Source: Curtobacterium sp. MCBA15_008 (GTDB taxonomy: Bacteria > Actinomycetota > Actinomycetes > Actinomycetales > Microbacteriaceae). Taken from it: a DNA stretch of 64,000 nucleotides. The translations under genes and the position numbers were made by a program. Shown here in pieces: positions 1 to 7,924 of the stretch; position 1 is the first letter of the stretch, and each line of letters starts with the position of its first letter. The stretch is from assembly GCF_001865065.1 (NCBI RefSeq), contig NZ_MJGN01000013.1:31604-95603 (forward strand). Direction: 5' to 3'. The notes beneath the pieces are model-generated. The model was not told the origin of the DNA. It worked only from the letters and a program-made list of their open reading frames with translations, and did not search any database.

Positions 1-84
1 CTCATCCACGCGCACCCGACGCAGAACGAGGCACTCGGCGAGGCGTTCATGCACCTCGCGGGCAAGCCGCTGCACGCCCTGTGA
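1..84 (+). CDS. lpdA: dihydrolipoyl dehydrogenase, C-terminal end (partial)
   Basis: The first 27 codons are in frame and end at TGA (82-84). The visible tail contains [14 protein letters not shown], the dimer-interface signature at the C-terminus of dihydrolipoyl dehydrogenase (E3), with the His that assists flavin/disulfide chemistry across the dimer. The gene runs in from outside the window. It lies 49 nt upstream of the E2 acyltransferase gene on the same strand, the usual lpdA-sucB arrangement in actinobacteria. The rest of the protein cannot be seen, so assignment rests on this tail and the neighbour. Confidence 0.85.
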   Translation, partial: LIHAHPTQNEALGEAFMHLAGKPLHAL

Positions 85-133
85 ACACCATGACCACCAC
101 CACGAACCACCCCTGCGAAGAGGAGTCCACCCG

Positions 134-1690
134 ATGAGCGAATCCGTCAACCTCCCGGCGCTCGGCGAGAGCGTCACCGAGGGCACGGTGACCCGATGGC
201 TGAAGAACGTCGGTGACCGGGTCGAGGTCGACGAGCCGCTGCTCGAGGTCTCGACCGACAAGGTCGACACCGAGATCCCGTCGCCGGTCGCCGGCGTCGT
301 GGAGGAGATCCTCGTGCCGGAGGACGAGACCGTCGAGGTCGGCACGCCGCTCGTGAAGATCGGTGACGGCTCCGGTTCCGGTTCGTCCGACGGCGGTTCG
401 GACCAGGCGTCCGACGGTTCGGACCAGGCGTCCGACGAGTCCTCGAACGAGGCCGCTGCCGACGCCGAGGCGCCCGAGGCCGAGCCGAGCACCGAGCAGG
501 AGTCCGAGACCCCCGCCCCGGAGCCCACCGAGCCCGAGCCCGCCCCCGCCGGCCAGACGCAGCCCGCCGCACCGCAGGCCCCGGCCGCGCCGCCCGCCGC
601 TGCACCCGTCCCCCAGGCCGCTCCGGTGCCGCCGCCCGCCGCCGCTCCCCCGGCAGCGGTGCCGGCTCCCGCCGCTGCTCCGGCTCCGGCCGCCGCTCCG
701 GCGCCCGCCGCGTCGGGTTCGTCGGCCCCGAGCGCCGCTGCGTCGGTGCCGAATCCCTCGCAGGACGCCTCGGCCTCCGGCTACGTGACCCCGCTCGTGC
801 GCAAGCTCGCCAACGAGCAGGGTGTCGACCTGTCGACCGTCACCGGCTCCGGGGTCGGTGGACGCATCCGCAAGGAGGACGTCCTCGCGGCTGCCGCCGC
901 AGCCACCGCGGCCCCGGCCGCCGGTGGTTCTGCCGCAGCCGCCCCTGCCGGCCCCTTCGTCGCCGAGGTGTCGCCGCTGCGTGGCACCCGCGAGAAGATG
1001 ACCCGCCTGCGCAAGGTCGTCGCCGAGCGTGCCGTGCAGTCGATGACCTCGACCGCGCAGCTCACCAGCGTCGTCGAGGTCGACGTGACGAAGGTCGCGC
1101 AGTTCCGCGACGCCAACAAGGCGGAGTTCCTCGAGAAGACCGGCTCGAAGCTCTCCTTCATGCCGTTCTTCGCCCTCGCGGCGTCCGAGGCGCTCAAGGC
1201 CCACCCGAAGATCAACTCGACCGTGGAGGGCGAGGAGATCGTCTACCCGGAGACCGAGAACGTCTCCATCGCGGTGGACACCGAGCGCGGCCTGCTCACC
1301 CCGGTGATCAAGGACGCGGCGTCGCTCGACCTCGCGAAGTTCGCGCAGTCCATCGCGGACCTCGCCGAGCGCACCCGCAACAACCAGCTGAAGCCGGACG
1401 AGCTCGCGGGTGGCACGTTCACGCTGACCAACACCGGTTCGCGTGGCGCGCTGTTCGACACCCCCGTGGTGTTCCTGCCGCAGTCGGCGATCCTCGGCAC
1501 GGGCATCGTGACGAAGCGTCCGGCGGTCGTGAAGGTCGACGGGCAGGAAGCGATCGCGATCCGTTCGTTCGTGTACCTCGCGCTGTCGTACGACCACCGG
1601 ATCATCGACGGTGCTGACGCATCGCGCTACCTCGTCGCGGTGAAGAACCGCCTCGAGGAGGGCAACTTCGGCCCGAACCTCGGCTACTGA
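134..1690 (+). CDS. sucB: dihydrolipoamide acyltransferase E2 (2-oxoglutarate/pyruvate dehydrogenase complex)
   Basis: 518 aa. It transfers the acyl group from lipoate to CoA in a 2-oxo acid dehydrogenase complex in the cytoplasm. A single N-terminal lipoyl domain (about 1-80) carries the lipoylated Lys43 in TDKVD. A long Ala/Pro/Ser/Glu-rich flexible linker follows (about 85-215). Next come a peripheral-subunit-binding domain (about 218-255, [19 protein letters not shown]) and a catalytic domain ending in [10 protein letters not shown], with active-site His488. An AGGAG ribosome site precedes ATG 134. Actinobacterial E2s often have two or three lipoyl domains; only one is present here. Whether the complex uses succinyl or acetyl groups cannot be decided from sequence. 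Adjacent lpdA fits an E2-E3 operon. Confidence 0.93.
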   Translation: MSESVNLPALGESVTEGTVTRWLKNVGDRVEVDEPLLEVSTDKVDTEIPSPVAGVVEEILVPEDETVEVGTPLVKIGDGSGSGSSDGGSDQASDGSDQASDESSNEAAADAEAPEAEPSTEQESETPAPEPTEPEPAPAGQTQPAAPQAPAAPPAAAPVPQAAPVPPPAAAPPAAVPAPAAAPAPAAAPAPAASGSSAPSAAASVPNPSQDASASGYVTPLVRKLANEQGVDLSTVTGSGVGGRIRKEDVLAAAAAATAAPAAGGSAAAAPAGPFVAEVSPLRGTREKMTRLRKVVAERAVQSMTSTAQLTSVVEVDVTKVAQFRDANKAEFLEKTGSKLSFMPFFALAASEALKAHPKINSTVEGEEIVYPETENVSIAVDTERGLLTPVIKDAASLDLAKFAQSIADLAERTRNNQLKPDELAGGTFTLTNTGSRGALFDTPVVFLPQSAILGTGIVTKRPAVVKVDGQEAIAIRSFVYLALSYDHRIIDGADASRYLVAVKNRLEEGNFGPNLGY

Positions 1691-1706
1691 TCCGTAGCTC
1701 GACCTG

Positions 1707-1739
1707 AACGGCCCCGGTCCCTGGTGGACCGGGGCCGTT
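1707..1739. terminator. bidirectional intrinsic terminator hairpin
   Basis: A perfect GC-rich stem (AACGGCCCCGGTCC ... GGACCGGGGCCGTT) with a five-base loop (CTGGT) lies 17 nt after the sucB stop and before the end of the convergent gene at 1772. It has no clear U tract, as is common in this phylum. Confidence 0.75.
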
Positions 1740-1771
1740 CCCGTTGTCGCCCCGGCTGGTCGGCTCGACGA

Positions 1772-2659
1772 TCACCCGAGGGTGACGACGGCGGCTGCGG
1801 TGAGTCCGGATGCGATCACGGCGCCGACCAGGGCTCGGCGGAGTGGGAGACGTCGGCCGCTGCCGAGCGGGATGCCGAGCTCGACGATCTCCTGCACGGT
1901 GCCGAGGAGCGTCCGGGTCGGCGGGGTCGCCCGGGTCGGGACGCCGATCAGCAGGTCGAGCTGCACGGGCTCCCACCGGACCGGGCGCGGTGCCGCCGCT
2001 GCTCGGACGCACGCGAGGGCTGCCCGGACGGCGTCGGCGTCGCCGTCGAGGGCGGCGGACAGGGCTGCATCGACCGCGGGACGCGCGGGATCTCGTTCGT
2101 CCGTGCGCTCCCACACCACCCGTGCTGCCACGAGCAGGATCCGCGCACCGTCCTGGTCAGAGCCACGGCGCCCGTGATCGTGCGTCGCGGTGTGCTGCGT
2201 CGCGGTGTGCTGCGTCGCGGTGTGCTGCGTCGCGGCGTGCTGCGTCGCGGTGCGCTTCGTCGCGGCGTGCTGCGTCGCCGTCCTCTCGGCCGGTGTCGCG
2301 CCCGGCGGACGGTCGCAGAGCAGGACCGCACCCGCGTCGTCGACCAGGACGTCGTCGAGCCCCGCTGTCCCGATGCACACCGCACCGGACCGTTCGGCCA
2401 GTGCGAGTTCGAGGAGCGGCACGGTGAGGGTCACCGCAACGCCGGTCGTCGGGGTGCCGAGCGTGTCGAGGGCCGCTGCCAGCGGGGAGCCCGACGGGCG
2501 TGTGACGTCGACCACGAGGCGCCCGTCCGGCGAGCGGCCGACCGTCGCGACCGGCGCGAGGTGGCGGCTGGCCGTACAGGCGCGGTCGGCCGCCCAGGCG
2601 AGGAGCGACCGTTCGTCGTCGGACGCGCACCAGTGGATCCGTTCGGTGACCATCTGCAT
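1772..2659 (-). CDS. hypothetical protein, degenerate protein-kinase-like, C-terminal membrane anchor
   Basis: 295 aa from ATG 2659; a CAGGCT hexamer 7 nt upstream suggests a leaderless start, and two later in-frame ATGs are possible. Around residues 80-120 the protein reads GLDDVLVDDAGAVLLCD. This resembles the catalytic-loop-to-DFG stretch of Ser/Thr kinases, but lacks the HRD and DFG residues, so a pseudokinase is my inference only. A low-complexity stretch of five-residue units (TATQH/AATQH) is encoded by the 15-bp tandem array. The C-terminus has a basic patch followed by a hydrophobic helix (RRALVGAVIASGLTAAAVVTLG) that would anchor it in the membrane. It occupies the place where lipA/lipB often sit between E2 and the DUF4191 gene. 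Confidence 0.6.
   Translation of the reverse strand: MQMVTERIHWCASDDERSLLAWAADRACTASRHLAPVATVGRSPDGRLVVDVTRPSGSPLAAALDTLGTPTTGVAVTLTVPLLELALAERSGAVCIGTAGLDDVLVDDAGAVLLCDRPPGATPAERTATQHAATKRTATQHAATQHTATQHTATQHTATHDHGRRGSDQDGARILLVAARVVWERTDERDPARPAVDAALSAALDGDADAVRAALACVRAAAAPRPVRWEPVQLDLLIGVPTRATPPTRTLLGTVQEIVELGIPLGSGRRLPLRRALVGAVIASGLTAAAVVTLG
2181..2285. repeat. 15-bp tandem repeat, about 7 copies, inside the kinase-like gene
   Basis: Units of TGCGTCGCGGTGTGC or close variants follow each other without gaps. Read on the minus strand, each unit adds one pentapeptide such as TATQH or AATQH, so unit gain or loss keeps the frame. Confidence 0.9.
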
Positions 2660-2786
2660 GCCGGACAGCCTGTCGATGGGTGGGTCGCGCCTCCCGGCGG
2701 GTGCACCGGACTGTGGAGAACCCTGTTCGCCCACAGCCGGGTCGGGGCGGGTTCGGACATGTCGGCGCAGGCCGTATCCTGGGGGC

Positions 2787-3515
2787 ATGGCACGCAGCAC
2801 TTCACAAGGAACGACGGCGAAGGAGCCGGGTCGTCTCAAGCAGATGTACCAGGTCTTCACCATGACCCGTCGAGCGGACCCCAGCTCCGTCTGGTGGTTC
2901 GCGGTGGCGTTCGTGGTCCCCGTGGCCCTCGGCATCCTGCTCGCTCTGCTCCTGCCGGGGCAGAACTGGCTCGCGATGATCCTCTGGATCGTCGCCGGCG
3001 TGTTGCTCGGCGTGCTGCTGTTCCTGATCGTCCTCGGACGCCTCGCAGAACGCGCCGCCTACTCGCAGATCGAGGGGCAGCCCGGTGCCGTCGGCGCCGT
3101 GCTGTCGAACTCGCTCCGTCGCCAGTGGCGCTCCAGCGAGATGCCCGTCGCCGTGCACGGCCGGTCGCAGGCCGCGGTCTACCGTGCGGTCGGCACCCCC
3201 GGCGTCGTGCTCATCACCGAGGGCCAGCGCGGGAACCTCAACCGCCAGGTCGACGAGGAGCGCCGCAAGGTCCAGCGCATCGTCCCGAACGTGCCGGTGC
3301 ACGTGGTGCACGTCGCCACCGGCAAGGACGACAAGGACTCCGACGCGGTGACCCTCCACAAGCTCCCCCGTGCCATGAACAAGTACAAGAAGGCGCTCAA
3401 CCGCAACGAGGTCCTGGCGGTCGCGAACCGTCTCGACTCGCTGACGCAGAGCCCCGCCGCGTCGATCCCGAAGGGCATGGACCCGATGCGGGCCCGTGCC
3501 GGACGGCCGCGCTGA
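2787..3515 (+). CDS. DUF4191 membrane protein
   Basis: 242 aa. Two transmembrane helices lie near residues 32-80 (WWFAVAFVVPVALGILLALL and ILWIVAGVLLGVLLFLIVLG). A conserved cytosolic part follows, with SQIEGQPGAVGAVL, TPGVVLITEG and a Lys/Arg-rich tail. This is the layout of the actinobacterial DUF4191 family, normally next to lipA and upstream of an RDD protein and glnA, as here. No function is known. ATG 2787 is chosen because a TATCCT -10 hexamer (2775-2780) lies 6 nt upstream, predicting a leaderless transcript; no ribosome site is visible. Confidence 0.85.
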   Translation: MARSTSQGTTAKEPGRLKQMYQVFTMTRRADPSSVWWFAVAFVVPVALGILLALLLPGQNWLAMILWIVAGVLLGVLLFLIVLGRLAERAAYSQIEGQPGAVGAVLSNSLRRQWRSSEMPVAVHGRSQAAVYRAVGTPGVVLITEGQRGNLNRQVDEERRKVQRIVPNVPVHVVHVATGKDDKDSDAVTLHKLPRAMNKYKKALNRNEVLAVANRLDSLTQSPAASIPKGMDPMRARAGRPR

Positions 3516-3539
3516 CCCAGCGTCACGACGCGCGCCGTC

Positions 3540-3573
3540 GAACGCCCCCGACCGTGCCAGGTCGGGGGCGTTC
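3540..3573. terminator. intrinsic terminator after the DUF4191 gene
   Basis: Stem GAACGCCCCCGACC / GGTCGGGGGCGTTC with a six-base loop, 24 nt after the stop codon, followed by TGCTGTG. Confidence 0.8.
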
Positions 3574-3706
3574 TGCTGTGCGGGCAGGGTCGGGCTGGCG
3601 TCGGGCCGGCCGCGGTTCGCGGTGCGGTCGCCGGCGCGGTGCGCGGCGCGGTTCGCGGCGCGGTTCGCCGGCGCGGCTTCCTCGACGTAGTGCGACGCGG
3701 TCGTCG

Positions 3707-3802
3707 TCGTACGACATCAGCCCTGTCGTCCCTGGGCGCGTGCAGCAGTCGCGCGCGCGGAGCAACGACGACGTCGATGTCGTACGACATCAGCCCTGTC
3801 GT
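3707..3802. repeat. pair of 23-bp direct repeats
   Basis: The same 23-bp string, beginning TCGTACGACATCAGCC and ending CTGTCGT, occurs at 3707-3729 and 3780-3802. The second copy is preceded so that ATGTCGTACGACAT forms a perfect 14-bp palindrome. The copies lie between two convergent genes, so they are unlikely to be promoter elements of either. Confidence 0.85.
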
Positions 3803-3877
3803 GCATCGTCACCGCCGACCTGCACCGACGGAGTCCCGGAAGTCAGCGCACCACGCCTCGGCGCTCCCCCGCCCGAC

Positions 3878-4333
3878 TCAACGCCGGACGAGCACCGTGC
3901 CGGCGATGCGGTCGTGCGCGCCCCGGCTGTCCCGGTCGATGATGAGCGCCGGCACGATGAGGCAGAGCAGGAGCGTGCGGACCACCGGACGCCAGATGCC
4001 GACGTACCCACCACGGATGGGCACGACCCGCAGGCCGACGCAGATGTGTCCGAACGAGCCCGAGAGCAGGCAGATGAACAGGATCTGCAGCCCGGCGAAG
4101 ATGGCAATCTGGATCCACGAGTGGGCGATGTCGCCCGAGCCGTTCACCGGCGACCACACGCCGGTGACGAAGGCGACGAGGTCGGCCAGTGCGCCATCGA
4201 TCAGCAGCGCGACGATCCGTCGGCCGATGCGTCCGACCGACCGGGGGCCCTCTTCCGGCAGCCCGAGGTCCTTGCCGGGCCAGCCGTCCGGGTGCTCGGA
4301 GGACGCGGGTGACGGAGTGGTGCTGCGGGCCAT
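3878..4333 (-). CDS. RDD domain membrane protein
   Basis: 151 aa. After a polar N-terminus, the RDD family signature is seen: GRIGRRIVALLIDGALADLVAF with the first helix, a second helix (IAIFAGLQILFICLLSG), then FGHICVGLRVVP and a third helix (RPVVRTLLLCLIVPALII) ending with DRDSRGAHDRIAGTVLV. Role is unknown; some members transport small solutes or ions. ATG 4333 is chosen over longer frames because a TACGCT hexamer (4340-4345, read on the minus strand) lies 6 nt upstream. Divergent from glnA, as in other actinobacteria. Confidence 0.85.
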   Translation of the reverse strand: MARSTTPSPASSEHPDGWPGKDLGLPEEGPRSVGRIGRRIVALLIDGALADLVAFVTGVWSPVNGSGDIAHSWIQIAIFAGLQILFICLLSGSFGHICVGLRVVPIRGGYVGIWRPVVRTLLLCLIVPALIIDRDSRGAHDRIAGTVLVRR

Positions 4334-4351
4334 GCTGCAAGCGTAGGCGAG

Positions 4352-4439
4352 ACCGGCGACGGCCTCCGCCCCACACCGGCGACGGCCCCCGCCCCACACC
4401 GGCGACGGCCCCCGCCCGACACCGGCGGCCGCCCCCGCC
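4352..4439. repeat. 23-bp tandem repeat, 3.8 copies, upstream of glnA
   Basis: Units of ACCGGCGACGGCCCCCGCCC plus CAC start at 4352, 4375 and 4398, with a partial copy at 4421. The array fills the space between the RDD promoter and the GlnR-type box. Confidence 0.85.
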
Positions 4440-4457
4440 GGTTCGACCAGGCTTGAC

Positions 4458-4495
4458 GTAACACGCACGAAACAAAGCAGTCACGTCCGGGAAAC
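4458..4495 (+). promoter_or_regulatory. GlnR-type nitrogen-control box upstream of glnA
   Basis: Reads GTAAC-N6-GAAAC-N6-GTCAC-N6-GAAAC with exact six-base spacing. This is the full tandem a-b-a-b arrangement of the actinobacterial GlnR consensus (gTnAc-n6-GaAAc repeated). It ends 76 nt before the glnA start. GlnR itself is not in the window, so the regulator is inferred from the site. Confidence 0.8.
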
Positions 4496-4571
4496 CCGGT
4501 GTCAATAGCCTCATCGGAGGGTGCACCCGCGGGTCACCTCCACATCCCCAACCCCCAGGAGATCGACACAC

Positions 4572-5996
4572 ATGTTCAGCGATTCCTCCGAGGTCCTGGC
4601 CTTCATCAAGGACACGGACGTCAAGTTCCTCGACATCCGATTCACCGACCTGCCCGGCGTGCAGCAGCACTTCAACATCCCGGCATCCACGGTCGACGAG
4701 GACTTCTTCTCGGTCGGTCAGCTCTTCGACGGCTCCTCGATCCGCGGCTTCGCGTCGATCCACGAGTCGGACATGCAGCTCATCCCTGACGTGACCACGG
4801 CCTACATCGACCAGTTCCGCGCCGAGCGCACGCTGATCATGATCTTCGACATCTACAACCCGCGGAACGGCGAGATCTACGGCCGCGACCCGCGACAGGT
4901 CGCCAAGAAGGCGGAGAAGTACCTCGCGTCGACGGGCATCGCGGACACCGCGTTCTTCGCCCCCGAGGCCGAGTTCTACATCTTCGACGACGTCCGCTAC
5001 TCGGTCACCCAGAACCAGTCGTTCTACTCGGTCGACTCCGAAGAGGGCGCCTGGAACACCGGCCGCGAGGAAGAGGGCGGCAACCTCGCCAACAAGACCC
5101 CGTACAAGGGCGGCTACTTCCCGGTGTCGCCGGTCGACAAGACCGCCGACCTCCGCGACGACATCACCCTCAAGCTGATCGAGGCGGGCTTCGAGCTCGA
5201 GCGCTCGCACCACGAGGTGGGCACCGGCGGCCAGCAGGAGATCAACTACAAGTTCGACACGATGGTCCACGCCGCGGACGACATCCTCAAGTTCAAGTAC
5301 ATCGTCAAGAACACGGCTGACCAGTGGGGCAAGGTCGCCACGTTCATGCCGAAGCCGCTCTTCGGCGACAACGGCTCGGGCATGCACACCCACCAGTCGC
5401 TCTGGTCGGACGGCAAGCCGCTCTTCTACGACGAGAACGGCTACGGCGGTCTGTCGGACCTCGCCCGCTGGTACATCGGCGGCATCCTCAAGCACGCGTC
5501 CGCGCTGCTCGCCTTCACGAACCCGTCGATCAACTCCTACCACCGCCTGGTGAAGGGCTTCGAGGCTCCGGTCAACCTGGTCTACTCGGCCGGTAACCGT
5601 TCGGCTGCGATCCGCATCCCGATCACGGGCACGAACCCGAAGGCCAAGCGCATCGAGTTCCGCGCGCCGGACGCCTCGGGCAACCCGTACCTCGCCTTCG
5701 CCGCGCAGCTCATGGCCGGCCTCGACGGCATCCAGAACCGCATCGAGCCGCACGAGCCGGTCGACAAGGACCTCTACGAGCTCCCCCCGGAGGAGGCCAA
5801 GGGCATCCCCCAGGTCCCGGGCTCGCTTGACGAGGCCCTCGACGCGCTCGAGGCGGACCACGAGTTCCTCACGAAGGGCAACGTCTTCACCGAGGACCTC
5901 ATCCAGACCTGGATCGACTACAAGCGCGAGAACGAGATCCTCCCGCTGGCCCAGCGCCCGCACCCGTTCGAGTACGAGCTGTACTTCGGCGTCTGA
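4572..5996 (+). CDS. glnA: glutamine synthetase type I, adenylylatable
   Basis: 474 aa. It makes glutamine from glutamate, ammonia and ATP in the cytoplasm as a dodecamer. Visible motifs are FDGSSIRGF, the metal-site EAEFYIFD, the long [15 protein letters not shown]-site segment, [17 protein letters not shown], and [19 protein letters not shown]. Tyr402 in DLYELPPEE is the canonical adenylylation site, so GlnE should be able to switch it off. ATG 4572 follows a CCAGGAG ribosome site; an upstream in-frame ATG (4521) would add 17 residues unlike the family. Preceded by a GlnR-type box and followed by a strong terminator, so it looks monocistronic. Confidence 0.97.
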   Translation: MFSDSSEVLAFIKDTDVKFLDIRFTDLPGVQQHFNIPASTVDEDFFSVGQLFDGSSIRGFASIHESDMQLIPDVTTAYIDQFRAERTLIMIFDIYNPRNGEIYGRDPRQVAKKAEKYLASTGIADTAFFAPEAEFYIFDDVRYSVTQNQSFYSVDSEEGAWNTGREEEGGNLANKTPYKGGYFPVSPVDKTADLRDDITLKLIEAGFELERSHHEVGTGGQQEINYKFDTMVHAADDILKFKYIVKNTADQWGKVATFMPKPLFGDNGSGMHTHQSLWSDGKPLFYDENGYGGLSDLARWYIGGILKHASALLAFTNPSINSYHRLVKGFEAPVNLVYSAGNRSAAIRIPITGTNPKAKRIEFRAPDASGNPYLAFAAQLMAGLDGIQNRIEPHEPVDKDLYELPPEEAKGIPQVPGSLDEALDALEADHEFLTKGNVFTEDLIQTWIDYKRENEILPLAQRPHPFEYELYFGV

Positions 5997-6013
5997 GTTC
6001 TCCGCTCGCCACG

Positions 6014-6047
6014 AAGGGCCCCGCACCGTCACCGGTGCGGGGCCCTT
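6014..6047. terminator. glnA intrinsic terminator
   Basis: Near-perfect stem AAGGGCCCCGCACCG / CGGTGCGGGGCCCTT with a TCAC loop, 17 nt after the glnA stop. Confidence 0.88.
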
Positions 6048-6091
6048 CCGCGTGCACGTTCCTTCCCATGACGCGCGCGGTGGAAAGTAGA

Positions 6092-6208
6092 AACGGGCGT
6101 ACTCGGTCGAAAAGAACGACCGACTACGCCCGAAACGGGTGAGTACGCCCGGAAACGGCAGGTACGCCCGAAACGGGTGAGTACGCCCGGAAGCGGTGAG
6201 TACGCCCG
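6092..6208. repeat. array of TACGCCCG repeats at 19-21 bp spacing
   Basis: Five direct copies of TACGCCCG start at 6123, 6142, 6161, 6182 and 6201; one inverted copy (CGGGCGTA) is at 6092-6099. Spacers alternate GAAACGGGTGAG and GAAACGGCAGG-like sequence. Unit spacing is too short for a CRISPR array. Confidence 0.85.
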
Positions 6209-6233
6209 AACGTGCGAGTCGCGCGGTGGACGT

Positions 6234-6290
6234 GACCGCCTGGAGGCGCGGTGCCGGTCCGGCGGACCCGCACCGCGCCTCCAGGCGGTC
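6234..6290. repeat. palindromic element, family A copy 1
   Basis: Arms GACCGCCTGGAGGCGCGGTG and CACCGCGCCTCCAGGCGGTC around a 17-bp centre, between convergent glnA and the UDP-sugar dehydrogenase gene. Confidence 0.9.
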
Positions 6291-6496
6291 GCCCTGCACG
6301 TTCCTTCCCATCGCACCCGCAGTGGAAAGCGCAATCGCTCGTGGGGAGCAGGAACTTCCTGCCGCCTACGAGCGGATCTGCTTCCTACGCGCGATTGGGC
6401 ACCCAACGCGCGGGACGGCGCGCCCCGGGAGCGCGCCGGGCGCACGAGAGCGGGGCCCGCACCGCCCCGGCACGGACCCCGCATCGCGGACGGTGA

Positions 6497-7924
6497 CTAC
6501 CGCGCGGTGGCCACCGCGTCGTTCGTCCCCGCGGCGACGCTCACGGGTGCACCCGTGACCGGAGTGGGCCGTCCCAGGGAACGGACGGTCCAACCCGACT
6601 TGACCCAGTCGGTGACCGGGAGGCAGTTGCGGGCGTCGATGACGACCCGACGACCGACGATGGCGGCGAGAGCGGCCGGGTCGGCCTCGACGATCTCGTC
6701 CCACTCGGTGAGGACGAGGACGACGTCCGCGTCCTCGATCGCGTTCTCCATCGACGACGCGTAGGTGAGCGTCGGGAAGGAGCGACGGGCGGTCTCCATC
6801 GCCTCCGGGTCCCACAGGGTGACCTGGGCACCGCGCAGGTGCAGCGCGTCGGCGACGTTGAGCGCCGGCGAGTCCCGCACGTCGTCGGTGAGCGGCTTGA
6901 AGGCTGCCCCCACGACGGCGACACGGCGGTTCAGCACGGAGCCGTCGAGCGCGTCGATCGTCATGTCGATGACCCGCTCGCGCTGGCCCATGTTGATCTC
7001 GTCGACCTGCTGCATGAGACCCACCACGCGGCCGGCGCCGAGCTCGTTCGCGCGGTGCATGAGCGCACGGATGTCCTTCGGCAGGCAGCCGCCGCCGAAG
7101 CCGAGCCCGGCGTTGAGGAACTTCCGGCCGATGCGGGCGTCGTGCCCGAGCGCGTCCGCCAGCGTCGACACGTCGGCACCGGTGATGGCGCACATCTCCG
7201 AGATCGCGTTGATGAAGGAGATCTTCGTCGCGAGGAACGCGTTCGCGCTGACCTTCACGAGCTCGGCGGTGGCGAGGTCGGTCGTGATGACCGGGGTGCC
7301 CTCGGCGATCGGTGCGGCGTAGACCTCGCGGATCACGGCGTCGGCGGCGTCGGACGCACCGCCCCAGACCAGGCGGTCCGGGTGCAGGGTGTCGTCGACG
7401 GCCTTGCCCTCGCGGAGGAACTCGGGGTTCCAGATGAGCTCGGCGTCGATCCCGGCCGGCGTGAACTCGCGGACGATGCCGCGGAGCCGTGCGGCGGTGC
7501 CCACCGGGACGGTCGACTTGCCGACGATGAGGCCCGGGTGGGTCAGGTTCTCGGCGACCCCGCGGGTGGCGTTCTCGACGTAGGTCAGGTTCGCGGCGTG
7601 GGACCCGGCGCGCTGCGGGGTGCCGACGCAGACGAAGTGCACGTCCGCGGCGGCGACGGCCTCGGCGATGTCCGCGGTGAAGCGGAGCTTGCCGCTCGCC
7701 ACGTGCTTCGTGATGAGCTCGGGCAGGCCGGGCTCGTAGAACGGGACCTCGCCGGCGGACAGCGCGGCGAGCTTCGCCGGGTCGACGTCCACGCCGATGG
7801 TCTCGAAGCCCATCTCGGCCATGGCGGCCGCGTGGGTGGCGCCGAGGTAGCCGGTGCCGATGACGCTGATGACGGGTGCGGGACGGGTGTCGACCGCTGC
7901 GGTCGACTTCTTGGACTCGGTCAT
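6497..7924 (-). CDS. UDP-glucose/GDP-mannose 6-dehydrogenase family protein
   Basis: 475 aa. It oxidises the C6 hydroxyl of a nucleotide sugar to the uronic acid with two NAD+, supplying precursor for polysaccharide. The N-terminal Rossmann motif is GTGYLGATHA, and VGTPQRAGS, EFLREGKAVDD, the central NAFLATKISFINAISE helix and the catalytic Cys280 in GFGGGCLPKD follow. The C-terminal UDP-binding domain has FKPLTDDVRDSPAL. Length is slightly above the usual 430-450 because of a disordered C-terminal tail. The start codon overlaps the stop of the GH26 gene (ATGA), so translation is coupled. Context points to UDP-glucuronate for the adjacent glycosyltransferase, but the substrate nucleotide sugar is not proven. 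Confidence 0.9.
   Translation of the reverse strand: MTESKKSTAAVDTRPAPVISVIGTGYLGATHAAAMAEMGFETIGVDVDPAKLAALSAGEVPFYEPGLPELITKHVASGKLRFTADIAEAVAAADVHFVCVGTPQRAGSHAANLTYVENATRGVAENLTHPGLIVGKSTVPVGTAARLRGIVREFTPAGIDAELIWNPEFLREGKAVDDTLHPDRLVWGGASDAADAVIREVYAAPIAEGTPVITTDLATAELVKVSANAFLATKISFINAISEMCAITGADVSTLADALGHDARIGRKFLNAGLGFGGGCLPKDIRALMHRANELGAGRVVGLMQQVDEINMGQRERVIDMTIDALDGSVLNRRVAVVGAAFKPLTDDVRDSPALNVADALHLRGAQVTLWDPEAMETARRSFPTLTYASSMENAIEDADVVLVLTEWDEIVEADPAALAAIVGRRVVIDARNCLPVTDWVKSGWTVRSLGRPTPVTGAPVSVAAGTNDAVATAR

Larger units (their letters stand above)
3516..3877. other. intergenic region between convergent genes
   Basis: No gene is supported here. The region holds a terminator hairpin, a run of GGTTCGCGGCGC-type low-complexity repeats (about 3636-3676) and two copies of a 23-bp repeat. 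Confidence 0.7.
5997..6496. other. 500-bp convergent intergenic region rich in repeats
   Basis: No gene is supported. From left to right: the glnA terminator; a 17-bp repeat TGCACGTTCCTTCCCAT (6053-6069 and again 6295-6311), each copy followed by a GTGGAAAG motif; the TACGCCCG array; a copy of the GGAGGCGCGGTGC palindrome; and a stretch with a partial GGGAGCAGGAA motif near 6345. Confidence 0.75.

Noticed and set aside
47..1597. Long antisense frames across sucB, rich in Arg/Gly
   Set aside because: They mirror the Ala/Pro linker of sucB in very GC-rich DNA and have no family motif, ribosome site or promoter.
6092..6208. Possible CRISPR array
   Set aside because: Repeats of 8 bp at 19-21 bp spacing, with similar spacers and no cas genes in the window.
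3843..6311. 822-codon antisense frame across glnA
   Set aside because: It lies opposite a certain glutamine synthetase gene and runs through the terminator and repeats; composition is that of a GC-rich shadow frame.
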